NCBI RefSeq assembly: GCF_023954335.1 | Contig: NZ_JAMLIE010000006.1 | Coordinates: forward strand, 1-64,000 | Direction: 5' to 3' | Origin: Aquamicrobium sp. | GTDB taxonomy: Bacteria > Pseudomonadota > Alphaproteobacteria > Rhizobiales > Rhizobiaceae | Length of the DNA stretch: 64,000 nucleotides | Part shown: piece after piece, positions 24,252 to 32,606 of the stretch | Layout of the letters: each line of letters opens with the position of its first letter | Position numbering within the stretch: the stretch's first letter is position 1 | Notes under the pieces: model-generated | Told to the model about the DNA's origin: nothing | The model's input: the letters and a program-made list of their open reading frames with translations, nothing else | The model's database searches: none | Translations under genes and position numbers: made by a program

Positions 24252-25361
24252 ATGAAGACGAGCCTGACGGAAATGTTCGGGATAGAGGCACCGATCTTCG
24301 CCTTCAGCCACTGCCGCGACGTGGTGGTCGCGGCCTCGAAGGCCGGCGGCTTCGGCGTGCTGGGCGCGGCGTGGACCACGCCCGAGCATCTCGACCAGGA
24401 GCTGCGCTGGATTGAGCAGCATATCGACGGGATGCCGTTCGGCGTCGACCTCGTCTTCTCGCCGACGGCGGTCGATCTGGGTCCGGAAAAGGACCCTGTG
24501 AAGCTGCTGCCGCCCGAGCATGTCGCCTACATCAACGGCCTGATGACCCGCGACGGCGTGCCGGAGCTCCCCCCGGGCGAGTTCGAGAGCTGCTACAGGA
24601 ACTATTCGGAGAGCCTCGCCTTCACGCCAAAGGAAAGCGAGGAGCTGCTGGACGTCGCGCTGCGCTACGACATCAAGTTCGTGGTCTCCGCCCTCGGCAT
24701 CCCGCCCGCCGGCATCATCGAGCGCGTCCATCAGGCCGGCCTGCCGGTCGGCGCGCTGGTCGGCACGGCCGAGCAGGCGCGCAAGCAGGTCGCGGCCGGC
24801 ATCGACGTGATCATCGCCCAGGGCAGCGAGGCCGGCGGCCACACCGGCACCGTCGGGTCGATGGTGCTGTGGCCCGAGGTGGTGGACGCGGTCGCCCCGG
24901 TGCCGGTGCTGGCGGCCGGAGGCATCGGCCGCGGCCGCCAGATGGCGGCGGCGCTCGCGCTCGGCGCGCAGGGCGTGTGGTGCGGCTCGATCTGGCTCGG
25001 CACCACCGAAAGCGAGCTGAACCCGGATCTGCGCGACGTGCTCTACGGCTCCGGCAGCACCGACGCGGTCATCACCCGCGGCTATACCGGCAAGCCCTGC
25101 CGGGTCCTGCGCAGCAAGTTCACCGAGGCCTGGGCCGCGCCGGAGGCGCCGGCCCCGCTCAAGGTCCCCTACCAGTCGATCCTGTCCGGCGGTCCCTTCC
25201 GCAGGGCCGAGCGCGCCCATCGCAAGGACTGGATGACCTATTCGGCCGGGCAGGTCGTCGGCCAGATGACCGGGCCGACCTCGGTGCGCCAGGTGGTCTA
25301 CGACATGCTGAGCGAATATGCCGACGCGATGGAAAGCCTCGACGCCATCCTCTCCGACTAG
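24252..25361 (+). CDS. Nitronate-monooxygenase-like FMN protein (2-nitropropane dioxygenase family), copy 1
   Basis: 369 residues of the nitronate monooxygenase/FabK-like TIM-barrel family. Landmarks are APIFAFSHCRDVVVAASKAGG at the N-terminus, AQGSEAGGHTGTVGSM (phosphate-binding loop with the conserved AGGH) and VLAAGGIGRGRQMAAALALGA. The family oxidises alkyl nitronates using FMN, but many members have unknown roles in acyl-CoA or aromatic clusters. It ends at a strong bidirectional terminator. Longer than copy 2 at 30144 by 33 residues and not closely similar, so the two are not recent duplicates. Confidence 0.85.
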   Translation: MKTSLTEMFGIEAPIFAFSHCRDVVVAASKAGGFGVLGAAWTTPEHLDQELRWIEQHIDGMPFGVDLVFSPTAVDLGPEKDPVKLLPPEHVAYINGLMTRDGVPELPPGEFESCYRNYSESLAFTPKESEELLDVALRYDIKFVVSALGIPPAGIIERVHQAGLPVGALVGTAEQARKQVAAGIDVIIAQGSEAGGHTGTVGSMVLWPEVVDAVAPVPVLAAGGIGRGRQMAAALALGAQGVWCGSIWLGTTESELNPDLRDVLYGSGSTDAVITRGYTGKPCRVLRSKFTEAWAAPEAPAPLKVPYQSILSGGPFRRAERAHRKDWMTYSAGQVVGQMTGPTSVRQVVYDMLSEYADAMESLDAILSD

Positions 25362-25373
25362 AAGGCGACCGCA

Positions 25374-25415
25374 GGAAAGCCCGCGCGGACCGTGGTTCGC
25401 GCGGGCTTTCCTTTT
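25374..25415. terminator. Bidirectional rho-independent terminator
   Basis: A 14-bp perfect stem (GGAAAGCCCGCGCG at 25374-25387, complement at 25398-25411) with a 10-base loop. TTTT follows on the plus strand and A residues flank on the other side. It lies exactly between the convergent ends of the nitronate-monooxygenase-like and citryl-CoA-lyase-like genes and can serve both. Confidence 0.9.
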
Positions 25416-26230
25416 CAGTTCCAGCCGGCTGCGGCAAGGGTCGCGTCGGTGTCGTGGATGCTGCGGTCGTAGTCGGCGTTCTCGTCGGGAATGATGCGGT
25501 TGACGACACCGCTCTGCAGCTCTTCCGAAACATGGGCGATCAGGCCCGGGAAGGTCGAGAGCAGCGCGAGCCCGGTCATCTCCGGCGGCGTGAAGCCCAT
25601 CTGGATCATGATGCCGGCGAGCATGCCGATATCGTTCATGACGAGATCGTGCTTGCCGGTGGCGGCGCGGAAGGCCTCGTGCACGGCGCCGTACCACTCG
25701 TTGACCTCGCCCCAGACCCCGGTCTCGACGGCGAAGTTCCTCAGCGTCTGCGCCCGCGGGTCGACGCCGCGGAACACCTGATGGCCGAAGCCGGGCACGC
25801 GCTTCTTCTCGGCCCGCAGCCGGGCGACCAGCGCGGCCGCCTGTTCCTGCATGGCCAGCCCCGACTCCTTGTAACCGGTGTAGCTCTCGAGGATGAAGCG
25901 CCCGGCATGCTCGGGCGAGACGGCGAACTCGCCGGCGCCGAGCATCCCCGCCGAAAGGCCGGCCGTCATCTGCGGGTTGACCGAGACCACGGCGCGCGCC
26001 GCGATCGTCCCGGATTTCTGCAACCCGTAGTCGAGGATCGACGAGAAGATGACGTCCATCATCCGCGCCTCGGCCGGCGTCGGGACGCGGCCGCGAAGGA
26101 TCAGGTAGGCGATGGCCGAGAACGGCAGCCGCCCCAGCAGCGACTGCATGGGAAAGCCGCGTATGTAGATGTCCTGCGGTGCGATGGCGCTGATGCCGGT
26201 CATCCAATGGCCGGGCGTGTTCTTGCTCAT
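25415..26230 (-). CDS. Citrate-synthase-family protein, citryl-CoA-lyase-like
   Basis: 271 residues, much shorter than citrate synthase (about 430). It has the lyase-domain features: GFGHQVFRGVDPRAQTLR (His and Asp-Pro-Arg of the active site) and DIGMLAGIMIQMGFTPPEMTGL. The segment that normally carries LHGGA reads GAGEFAVSPEHAGR. Stand-alone proteins of this type are usually called citryl-CoA lyase-like; they could cleave or form a C-C bond in another CoA thioester. The start at MSKNTPGH (26230) follows a GAAAG patch. Gene stands alone on its transcript between a terminator and an AT-rich promoter region with palindromes. Confidence 0.8.
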   Translation of the reverse strand: MSKNTPGHWMTGISAIAPQDIYIRGFPMQSLLGRLPFSAIAYLILRGRVPTPAEARMMDVIFSSILDYGLQKSGTIAARAVVSVNPQMTAGLSAGMLGAGEFAVSPEHAGRFILESYTGYKESGLAMQEQAAALVARLRAEKKRVPGFGHQVFRGVDPRAQTLRNFAVETGVWGEVNEWYGAVHEAFRAATGKHDLVMNDIGMLAGIMIQMGFTPPEMTGLALLSTFPGLIAHVSEELQSGVVNRIIPDENADYDRSIHDTDATLAAAGWN

Positions 26231-26339
26231 GGCTGTCTTTCTCTCTGCTGGGCCCTCGGACAGGCACCGTCTATACCCCGCCTCGCACCGCGTCGCCGGG
26301 GTGGCGGCAACGCACAATTCGAACCGGCGGACTGGTTAC

Positions 26340-26371
26340 ATACTAAAAAGTATATCAATATACTTATAAGT
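26340..26371 (-). promoter_or_regulatory. AT-rich palindromes upstream of the citryl-CoA-lyase-like gene
   Basis: Two palindromes, ATACT-AAAA-AGTAT (26340-26353) and ACTTATAAGT (26362-26371, perfect), stand in an AT-rich patch about 110 bases upstream of the start at 26230. ATACTTAT overlaps the second. The layout resembles the repeat at 24179-24214 and suggests a common regulator. Confidence 0.5.
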
Positions 26372-26440
26372 CAATATTCTTGCTCGAACGGAATGCACTC
26401 CCCGCCGCCGTCAGACGTCCGGCGCGCGGAAGGCGCTCGC

Positions 26441-27127
26441 CTAGACCTGCCACAACGGCTCCGCCTGCTCCTGCGGCACCGCCGAGAGTCCGTCCGCTAT
26501 GCGCTTGCAGCAGGCGAGCGAGTGGGCGGGCTTGCCGGCGAGGTCTTCCGCGTAGGCCCTCACCGTCTCGCAAAGCGCCTCCTGCGGCACGACGCGATCC
26601 GCGAGGCCCCAGCGAAAGGCCTCATCCGCGGCGATCGTCCGGGCGGAAAGCAGCATGTCCTTGGTCCGCGCCCGCCCGATCAGGGCGATCAGCCGCGCGC
26701 TGTCGTCCGGCGAAAAGGCGATGCCGAGCTTGCTGGCGGTGACACGGAAACCCGCACCGGCGGCGCAGAAGCGCAGGTCCGCCGCGGTGGCGAGGGCGAC
26801 GCCGCCGCCGATCGCGAGCCCCCGCACCGCGGCGATGACCGGCATCGTCAGCCCGGCGACCGCCCTCACCGCGTCGCGATAGAGCGCGTTGTAGCGCTGC
26901 GTGGAATCCGGCTCGGCATAGACATCGGCGAATTCGCGCGTATCCGCCCCGGAGGAGAAATGCTTCCCTTCGGCCGAAAGGACCACCACCCTGACATCCG
27001 GCCGCGCCCCGATGTCGCGGCAAAGACCGATCAGCTCGCTCCACATCGCGCCGGTAAACGCGTTGGCTGCGGCAGGCCGGTTGATGTGGATAGTCGTCAC
27101 GGCCCCGAGGTGAAGATCGAGCGGCAT
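26441..27127 (-). CDS. Enoyl-CoA hydratase/isomerase-fold protein with atypical active site
   Basis: 228 residues of the crotonase family. The oxyanion-hole regions are GKHFSSGADTREFADVY (about residue 55) and RGLAIGGGVALATAADLRF (about 100). The two usual catalytic glutamates of hydratases are missing: VALATA stands where the CEL or AEL Glu normally lies, and KLGIAFSPDDSARL replaces PEIxLGxxPGxGG. It may be an isomerase, thioesterase or decarboxylase type of crotonase. Last gene of the long leftward run, four bases after a canonical paralogue. Confidence 0.83.
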   Translation of the reverse strand: MPLDLHLGAVTTIHINRPAAANAFTGAMWSELIGLCRDIGARPDVRVVVLSAEGKHFSSGADTREFADVYAEPDSTQRYNALYRDAVRAVAGLTMPVIAAVRGLAIGGGVALATAADLRFCAAGAGFRVTASKLGIAFSPDDSARLIALIGRARTKDMLLSARTIAADEAFRWGLADRVVPQEALCETVRAYAEDLAGKPAHSLACCKRIADGLSAVPQEQAEPLWQV

Positions 27128-27130
27128 GGC

Positions 27131-27910
27131 TCAGGACCTTTCCTGGTCCCGGCCCGGATCGCTCCGGGTCTTCCTCGACAGGAAGGCCGCAACACGCTGC
27201 TTCGCGGCCTCGCTGGAAACCAGCCCGGTCAGCTCGATCCCTTCCCTGTCGAGCCCCGGTTGCAGGCTGCCATGCGCCGCGCGTATCGCGGCAAGGATGG
27301 CGGCGACGGCTTCGTAGGGTTGCCCGATCCAGCGATCAACGAAGGCGCGGGCCTCCGCTGCCGGGGCCTCGACCAGCCTGTCCGCGAGGCCGATCGCAAT
27401 GGCTTCGCGCGCATCGACGCGGCGTCCCGACAGGATCATCTCCATCGCCCGGGCTTCCCCGATCAGGCGCGGCAACCTCTGGGTTCCGCCGGCGCCCGGC
27501 AGCATCCCGAGGTCGATCTCCGGAAAGGCGAAGCTGGCGTTTGCCGTGACCAGCCTGAACGTCGCCGCCAGCGCCAGCTCCGCGCCGCCGCCGAGGGCCG
27601 CGCCGGTGACGACGGCGACGCTCGGCACCGGAAGCTGCGAGAAGCGTTGCAGGACCTGCCGGCGATACGCCGCCCGGCGCACCGCCTCGGCATCGTCGAT
27701 CCCGTGGAGATCGGCGATGTCCGCGCCGGCGCAGAACACCTTTGCCGGCGAGGCCGTGACAAGAACCGCCCGCACCGTCCGGTCCGAGGCGATCTCGGCG
27801 GTCGCCCTGTCGAGAATGCCGAAGCATTCGAGATCGAGGGCGTTGTGCTTGTCGGGCCTGTCGAGCCGGATTTCGACGATCGCCTCGGACCGTTCCACGA
27901 TCAATGCCAT
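27131..27910 (-). CDS. Enoyl-CoA hydratase
   Basis: 259-residue crotonase with both catalytic glutamates in place: ALGGGAELALAATFRL (Glu about 111) and PEIDLGMLPGAGGTQRLPR (Glu about 131). The first oxyanion region is KVFCAGADIADLHG. It hydrates a trans-2-enoyl-CoA to the 3-hydroxyacyl-CoA in beta-oxidation-like breakdown. It is four bases from both neighbours (a crotonase paralogue and an acyl-CoA ligase), so all three are co-translated. The ring-derived or branched acyl-CoA substrate is unknown. Confidence 0.9.
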   Translation of the reverse strand: MALIVERSEAIVEIRLDRPDKHNALDLECFGILDRATAEIASDRTVRAVLVTASPAKVFCAGADIADLHGIDDAEAVRRAAYRRQVLQRFSQLPVPSVAVVTGAALGGGAELALAATFRLVTANASFAFPEIDLGMLPGAGGTQRLPRLIGEARAMEMILSGRRVDAREAIAIGLADRLVEAPAAEARAFVDRWIGQPYEAVAAILAAIRAAHGSLQPGLDREGIELTGLVSSEAAKQRVAAFLSRKTRSDPGRDQERS

Positions 27911-27914
27911 TGCC

Positions 27915-29405
27915 TTACCCCGTCACGGAAAGAAAATCCTGGCGAAGAGCCTTCTTGTCGATCTTGCCGGTCGGGCCAAGCGGCATCGAGCCGACGAAAT
28001 GGATGCGGGTCGGAACCTTGAACTTCGCCAGTTCCGCGGCGACGAAGGACAGAAGCTCCTCCTGCGTCACCTCGCCCTTCGCCTCGATCGCGGCGACCGG
28101 GATTTCTCCCTGCACGTCGTCGGGGACGCCGAACACGGCCGACAGGCGGACACGCGGATGCCGGTTGAGGGCGGATTCGATCTCGGAAGGCGCGATGTTG
28201 TTTCCGCCGCGGATGATCAGGTCCTTCAGACGTCCGACGATATGGACGAAGCCCTGCGCGTCCCGCAGGCCGATATCGCCCGTCCTGAACCAGCCGTCGC
28301 GCAGGGCCTGCGCGCTGAGATCCGGGTCCTTGTGGTATCGGCTCAGCATCGACGGGCCCTGCACCAGCATCTCTCCCGGCTCCCCGTCCGGACAGTCGCG
28401 CCCCTCTTCGTCGATGAAGCGCAGCTTCGCGCCCGGCGCGGCCCTGCCGATGGCGCCGGCCGGATAGGCGGCCGTGTCCGAGGCATGTCGCCCGGCCAGC
28501 GGATAGGCTTCGGTCATGCCGAAATAGTCCTGGACCTCGACGCCGAATTTCTCCTCGACCCGCGCGCGGAGGGGCGGCGAGAGCGGCGCTCCCGAACAGA
28601 TCATCGCCCGCAGCGAGGACAGGTCCGGATCAATGCCGCTCTCGCCGGCATAGTCGGCCATCATCGCGTACATCGTCGGCACGGCGTTGAAGATGGTGGC
28701 GCGATGGACGGCAAGAGCCTCCAGCGCCTCCTGCGGATGAAACCGCCGCAGGATCACCACGCGCATGCCGTTGAGCAGGGAAAGCAGAGTCGAGGTCGAC
28801 AATCCGAGGAGAAAGCCGAACGGCGAGACGGCGACCGTCACGTCGGAGGCCGAGAGGCCCCACATCTCGCGGATCGATCTTGCGGCGCGAATCTGCGCGC
28901 CATGGCTGATCACCACTGCCTTGGGTACGCCCGTCGATCCCGACGTATAGACAATCATCAGATCGTCGTCAGGCGACATGGCCTCGGGAGCGGCGTCGAG
29001 GGCGATGCTCTCCGTCAGTTCATCGATGTGGCGGACGGCGCATCCCGGTCCGTGCCCGGACGGCGCGGCGCGCGCCTCATCGTCGCAAAAGACGATCCGG
29101 ACATCGCCGTTCGAAACGATGTAGTCGGTTTCCCTCGCGGTCAGCCTGAAATGCATCGGCACGAAGACCGCGCCGAGGCGCGCCGCCGCGATCAGGGCGA
29201 AGATCGTCTCGGGGCGGTTCTGCGCCTGGACCGCGAAGACCGAGCCTCTGGCAATGCCCAGCCTCTTCAGGTTGGCCGCGCAGACGTCTACCCTCGCCAT
29301 CATCTCCCGGTAGGAGATGTCCCCGCCTTCGAAGGTGATGGCGATCGCCTCGCCGCGCTCGTCGGCAACCTTCGACAACGCTTCGTAGATCGATCCGGGC
29401 TTCAC
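27915..29405 (-). CDS. AMP-forming acyl-CoA synthetase, copy 1
   Basis: 496 residues from GTG at 29405, which follows AAAGGAG; a TTG at 29456 would extend it without a ribosome site. Adenylation landmarks: the phosphate loop YTSGSTGVPKAVV (about residue 150), the YFGMTEAYPL substrate motif, RTGDIGLRDAQGFVHIVGRLKD (hinge), and the catalytic Lys in GPTGKIDKKAL near the C-terminus. It activates a carboxylate to the CoA thioester via an acyl-AMP. Resembles the second synthetase at 32607 in size and motifs, which suggests two related acids enter the same pathway. Exact acid unknown. Confidence 0.88.
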   Translation of the reverse strand: MKPGSIYEALSKVADERGEAIAITFEGGDISYREMMARVDVCAANLKRLGIARGSVFAVQAQNRPETIFALIAAARLGAVFVPMHFRLTARETDYIVSNGDVRIVFCDDEARAAPSGHGPGCAVRHIDELTESIALDAAPEAMSPDDDLMIVYTSGSTGVPKAVVISHGAQIRAARSIREMWGLSASDVTVAVSPFGFLLGLSTSTLLSLLNGMRVVILRRFHPQEALEALAVHRATIFNAVPTMYAMMADYAGESGIDPDLSSLRAMICSGAPLSPPLRARVEEKFGVEVQDYFGMTEAYPLAGRHASDTAAYPAGAIGRAAPGAKLRFIDEEGRDCPDGEPGEMLVQGPSMLSRYHKDPDLSAQALRDGWFRTGDIGLRDAQGFVHIVGRLKDLIIRGGNNIAPSEIESALNRHPRVRLSAVFGVPDDVQGEIPVAAIEAKGEVTQEELLSFVAAELAKFKVPTRIHFVGSMPLGPTGKIDKKALRQDFLSVTG

Positions 29406-29436
29406 GGCCGCGCTCCTTTCTGTCGGACAAGCTTCG

Positions 29437-30120
29437 TCAGTCGACGAAGCGGACAATTTCGCTCAAGGACGCCCGTTCCGTGCGGAAGGCATTCGCCGGG
29501 TGCGCCTTATCTTCGTAGCCGAAAGCGATCCCGGCGAAGACCGCCCGGTCTCCGGCAATGCCGAGATGCGCGCGAAGAAGGTCCGCGTAGTAGGCGGGCG
29601 AGGCCTGCGGTACGGCGGCGACCCCGAGCGCCTCCGCCGCCAGCAGGAAGGACATCAGATAGGCGCCGCAATCGATCGCCGCGCGCGGCCCGAGCGTGGC
29701 GTCGGCCGAGATGATCGCGAGATGCGGCGCGCCGAAAAAACGGAAATTCTCGAGCGCCTGCCGCTGCGAAGCCGAGCGATCCCCCTTCGCGATGCCGACG
29801 GCTTCGTAGAGCGCCCATCCGCAGGCGCGGCGGCGTTCCTGATAAAGGCCGTGATAGGAGCCGTTCGGCGCGATGTCGGCGACGAAGGCCGCGCCGGCGC
29901 TCGCGTGGTCGTACATCGCCGTGCGCAGCCGCTCCAGCGCCCCGCCGCCGACCAGCACCACCTCCCAGGGTTGCGAGTTGCAGTCCGAGGCCGTCCGCGA
30001 GGCCATGTCGAGGATGCGCCGGATCACGCCGTGCGGCACGGGTCCGGCAAGGTAGGCGCGGCACGAATGACGCTCGCGGAAGAGTTTCTCCAGGAGGTCG
30101 GCTTCGATGGAGCAATCCAA
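29437..30120 (-). CDS. Nitroreductase-family flavoprotein
   Basis: 227 residues of the FMN nitroreductase family. Landmarks are RHSCRAYLAGPVPHGVIRRIL (FMN-binding RxSxRxF-like), the SDCNSQPWEVVLV segment near residue 46, and GVAAVPQASPAYYADLLR. Members reduce nitro groups or quinones, or act as enoate or BluB-like enzymes. The start appears to be TTG at 30120, nine bases after AAGGGG; no better in-frame ATG exists. It lies between an acyl-CoA ligase and a nitronate-monooxygenase-like gene, so a nitro- or quinoid-compound role in the pathway is possible but not shown. Confidence 0.82.
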   Translation of the reverse strand: MDCSIEADLLEKLFRERHSCRAYLAGPVPHGVIRRILDMASRTASDCNSQPWEVVLVGGGALERLRTAMYDHASAGAAFVADIAPNGSYHGLYQERRRACGWALYEAVGIAKGDRSASQRQALENFRFFGAPHLAIISADATLGPRAAIDCGAYLMSFLLAAEALGVAAVPQASPAYYADLLRAHLGIAGDRAVFAGIAFGYEDKAHPANAFRTERASLSEIVRFVD

Positions 30121-30143
30121 TGCACTTCACCCCTTGCTTGCGT

Positions 30144-31154
30144 TCAGACCGAGGCAGCCATCGGGGTTTCCGTTCCCGTCGCGGCCGCGCGGTAGCCTCG
30201 CTCGAATTCCGCCACCAGCTCGGCGACCGGCATCATCCGGTCGACCATGCCGACGCCCTGCCCCGCGCTCCAGATGTCGCGCCACGGCCTGACGCCCTCG
30301 GGCAGGTCGGGCTGGCGCGCGCCCTTGAGCGCGGGCAGGCGGTCGGGGTCGAGGCCGGCCTGCGCCAGCGAGCCGCGCAGGAACGTCGCGTTGACGCCGC
30401 TGATTCGGTCGGTCGTCAGCACGTCGGTGCTGGTCTGCGCCACCATCAGCTCGCGATAGGCCGGCGGCGCCAGCGATTCCGGCGTGGCGATGAAGCGCGT
30501 CCCGACATAGCCGAAATCGGCCCCGAGCACCTCGGCCGCGCGCAGCGAGCGGCCGTCGGAGACGCAGCCGGCGAGCAGGATGGCGCCGTCGAAGACGCGG
30601 CGCAGCTGCGGGACGAAGGCGAACGGGTTGAGGAGGCCGCAATGGCCGCCCGCGCCCGACGTCAGGGCGATCAACCCGTCGACGCCGGCCTCGATCGCCT
30701 TCTCGGCATGCGGGACGGTAGCGACGTCGTGGAAGACCAGCCCGCCATAATCGTGGACCAGCTGCACGACCTCGCCCGGCTTGCCGAAGCTGGTGATGAC
30801 GATACGCGGCTTGAACCGGCGGATGAGCCGCAGGTTGGCCCCCATCCGCTCGGGCGGAATGTTGTATTCCACCAGATTGAGCGCATAGGGCGCGATCTTC
30901 CGGCCCGGCGCGGCCGTTTCCCGCGCCTCGGCCAGCTCGTCGTCGATCCGGGTGAGCCAGTCTTCCAGCACCTGCGCCGTGCGCGCGCCCTGCAACGGCA
31001 CCGAGCCGACGACGCCCGCCTTGCAGCAGGCGATCAGCAGGTCAGGCCCCGACACGAGCAGCATCGGCGCCGCGATCAGCGGCAGGCGCATCTCCGCGCG
31101 CAGGGCACGGATTTTCGCCGCCCGCGGGGTGCCGTCACGTTCGTTCGTCGTCAT
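30144..31154 (-). CDS. Nitronate-monooxygenase-like FMN protein, copy 2
   Basis: 336 residues. TIM-barrel landmarks include LPLIAAPMLLVSGPDLLIACCKAG at the N-terminus, LTSGAGGHCGLLNPFAFV (AGGH loop) and LAGCVSDGRSLRAAEVLGADFGYVG (phosphate-binding half). Belongs to the 2-nitropropane dioxygenase/nitronate monooxygenase family, whose members in catabolic clusters may be enoate-like reductases or flavin oxidases. ATG overlaps the broken amidase stop (31151), so translation was coupled. Different enough from copy 1 at 24252 to expect another substrate. Confidence 0.85.
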   Translation of the reverse strand: MTTNERDGTPRAAKIRALRAEMRLPLIAAPMLLVSGPDLLIACCKAGVVGSVPLQGARTAQVLEDWLTRIDDELAEARETAAPGRKIAPYALNLVEYNIPPERMGANLRLIRRFKPRIVITSFGKPGEVVQLVHDYGGLVFHDVATVPHAEKAIEAGVDGLIALTSGAGGHCGLLNPFAFVPQLRRVFDGAILLAGCVSDGRSLRAAEVLGADFGYVGTRFIATPESLAPPAYRELMVAQTSTDVLTTDRISGVNATFLRGSLAQAGLDPDRLPALKGARQPDLPEGVRPWRDIWSAGQGVGMVDRMMPVAELVAEFERGYRAAATGTETPMAASV

Positions 31155-32596
31155 GCCCTCCCCCTCGCGGCGGGCGGACGCCGGTGTGCCCAGGGTGCTG
31201 CGGTTTCCAGATGATGCGCCAGCCGCAGGACATCGGCATCCGCGCCGAAACGCCCGATCAGTTGCACGCCGATCGGCAGACCCCCGGCGCTCTCGCCCAT
31301 CGGCAGCGACGCCGCGGGCTGGCCCGAGGCGTTGATGATGGCGAGGAAGGTGGTGTAGGTGCCGATCGCCCTGCGGAAGCTGCGGAAATCGTTTTGCATC
31401 GAGATCTCGCCCAGCGGCGCGGGCGGGCGCGTCAGGGTCGGGGTCAGGACGAAATCCACCTGCCCGACATAGTCGTCCATCGCCCGGGCGATGCCGTGGA
31501 AGCGGTTGATCGCCAGCGCGTAGCGTTCGGCGCTCAACGTGCCGCCAAGGCGATAGGCGTCGAGGATCGCCGGCTCCAGCAGGTCCTCGGCCCGCGCGCC
31601 GGCCATGCCGCGCAGCCGGCCGTTCACCGTCAAGGTGACGCTCGCCGCCATCACCTCGATGTTGGCTTCGAGGAACTTGGCGAAGCTGAAGGCGGGCGCG
31701 GCCAGCGGCACCGTCTCGTGGCCCATCCCTTCGAGCAGGGCGGCGACGCCGGCCACGGCGGCGCGGCAGTCTTCATGCACGGCGATGCCGTCGAAGGCCT
31801 GGGTCCAGACGCCGACGCGCAGCGGCCGGGCGAAGGGACGTTCGAGTTCGCCGGAATAGGACGCGGGGCGCGGCGGCGCGGCATAGGGCGCGCCGGGCTC
31901 GAAGCCGGCCGCGTGGTCGAGCACCGCGGCCGTATCGCGCACGCTGCGCGACAGAACGCCCTCGACCGCGAGCCCGCCCCAGGCCTCGCCGCGCGCCGGC
32001 CCGACCGGCAGCAGGCCGCGCGAGGTCTTCAGGCCGAAGACGCCGCAGCAGCTCGCGGGAATGCGGATCGAGCCGCCGCCGTCACTGCCATGGGCGATCG
32101 GCACCACGCCGGTCGCCACGGCCACGGCCGCGCCGCCGCTCGACCCGCCGCTCGAGCGGGTCGGATCCCACGGGTTGCGTGTCGGGCCGCCGTTGATCTC
32201 GGCCTCCGTGGTCGGGGCCATGCAGAATTCCGGCACCGTGGTGCGCGCGAAGGGCAGGAAGCCGTCCTCGCGGAAGCGCGCCGTCAGGGTGGCGTCGACG
32301 GGCGATCCCAGCCCCTAGAACAGGCGCGACCCGACCGCGGACGGGAAGTCGCTCGCCGCGAGGCCGGAATCCTTGAGCAGGAAGGGCAGCGCCCCGAAGC
32401 GGCCGCGCAGCCGCGCCGAGGCCGCTGCTGCCCGGGCGCGGTCGTAGCCTTTCTCGCACAGCGCGTTGAAGCGCGCGTCGACGGCCTCGCCGAGCGCGAT
32501 GGCGCAGTCCATCAGCTCCAGCGGCGTGACCTCGCCCTTGTGGAGCAGGTCGGCGATGGCAAGGCCGTCGAGGCGCGCGTAGAGGTCCTGATCCAT
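31151..32596 (-). pseudogene. Amidase-signature hydrolase interrupted by an in-frame TAG at codon 94
   Basis: From ATG 32596 the frame reads 93 codons (ending AVGSRLF), hits TAG at 32315-32317, and then continues in the same frame as a complete amidase C-terminal part to 31151. Joined, it would be about 481 residues, normal for the family. Catalytic pieces lie on both sides: Lys in LPFLLKDSGL before the stop; the Gly-Ser-rich loop GGSSGGAAVAVA and GSDGGGSIRIPASCCG after it. A single nonsense change is the simplest reading; a C or G to A/T base-call error is possible. A partial restart at the ATG 32236 would lack the catalytic Lys. Confidence 0.85.
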
Positions 32597-32606
32597 CGCC
32601 GCCTCC

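Noticed and set aside
24869..28021. A 1050-codon open frame on the plus strand, and similar very long frames elsewhere (e.g. 1438-2919, 19356-21917, 21781-23913).
   Set aside because: They lie antisense to, or out of frame with, clear genes and have Arg/Ala/Gly-heavy text without recognisable domains. High-GC DNA produces such shadows.
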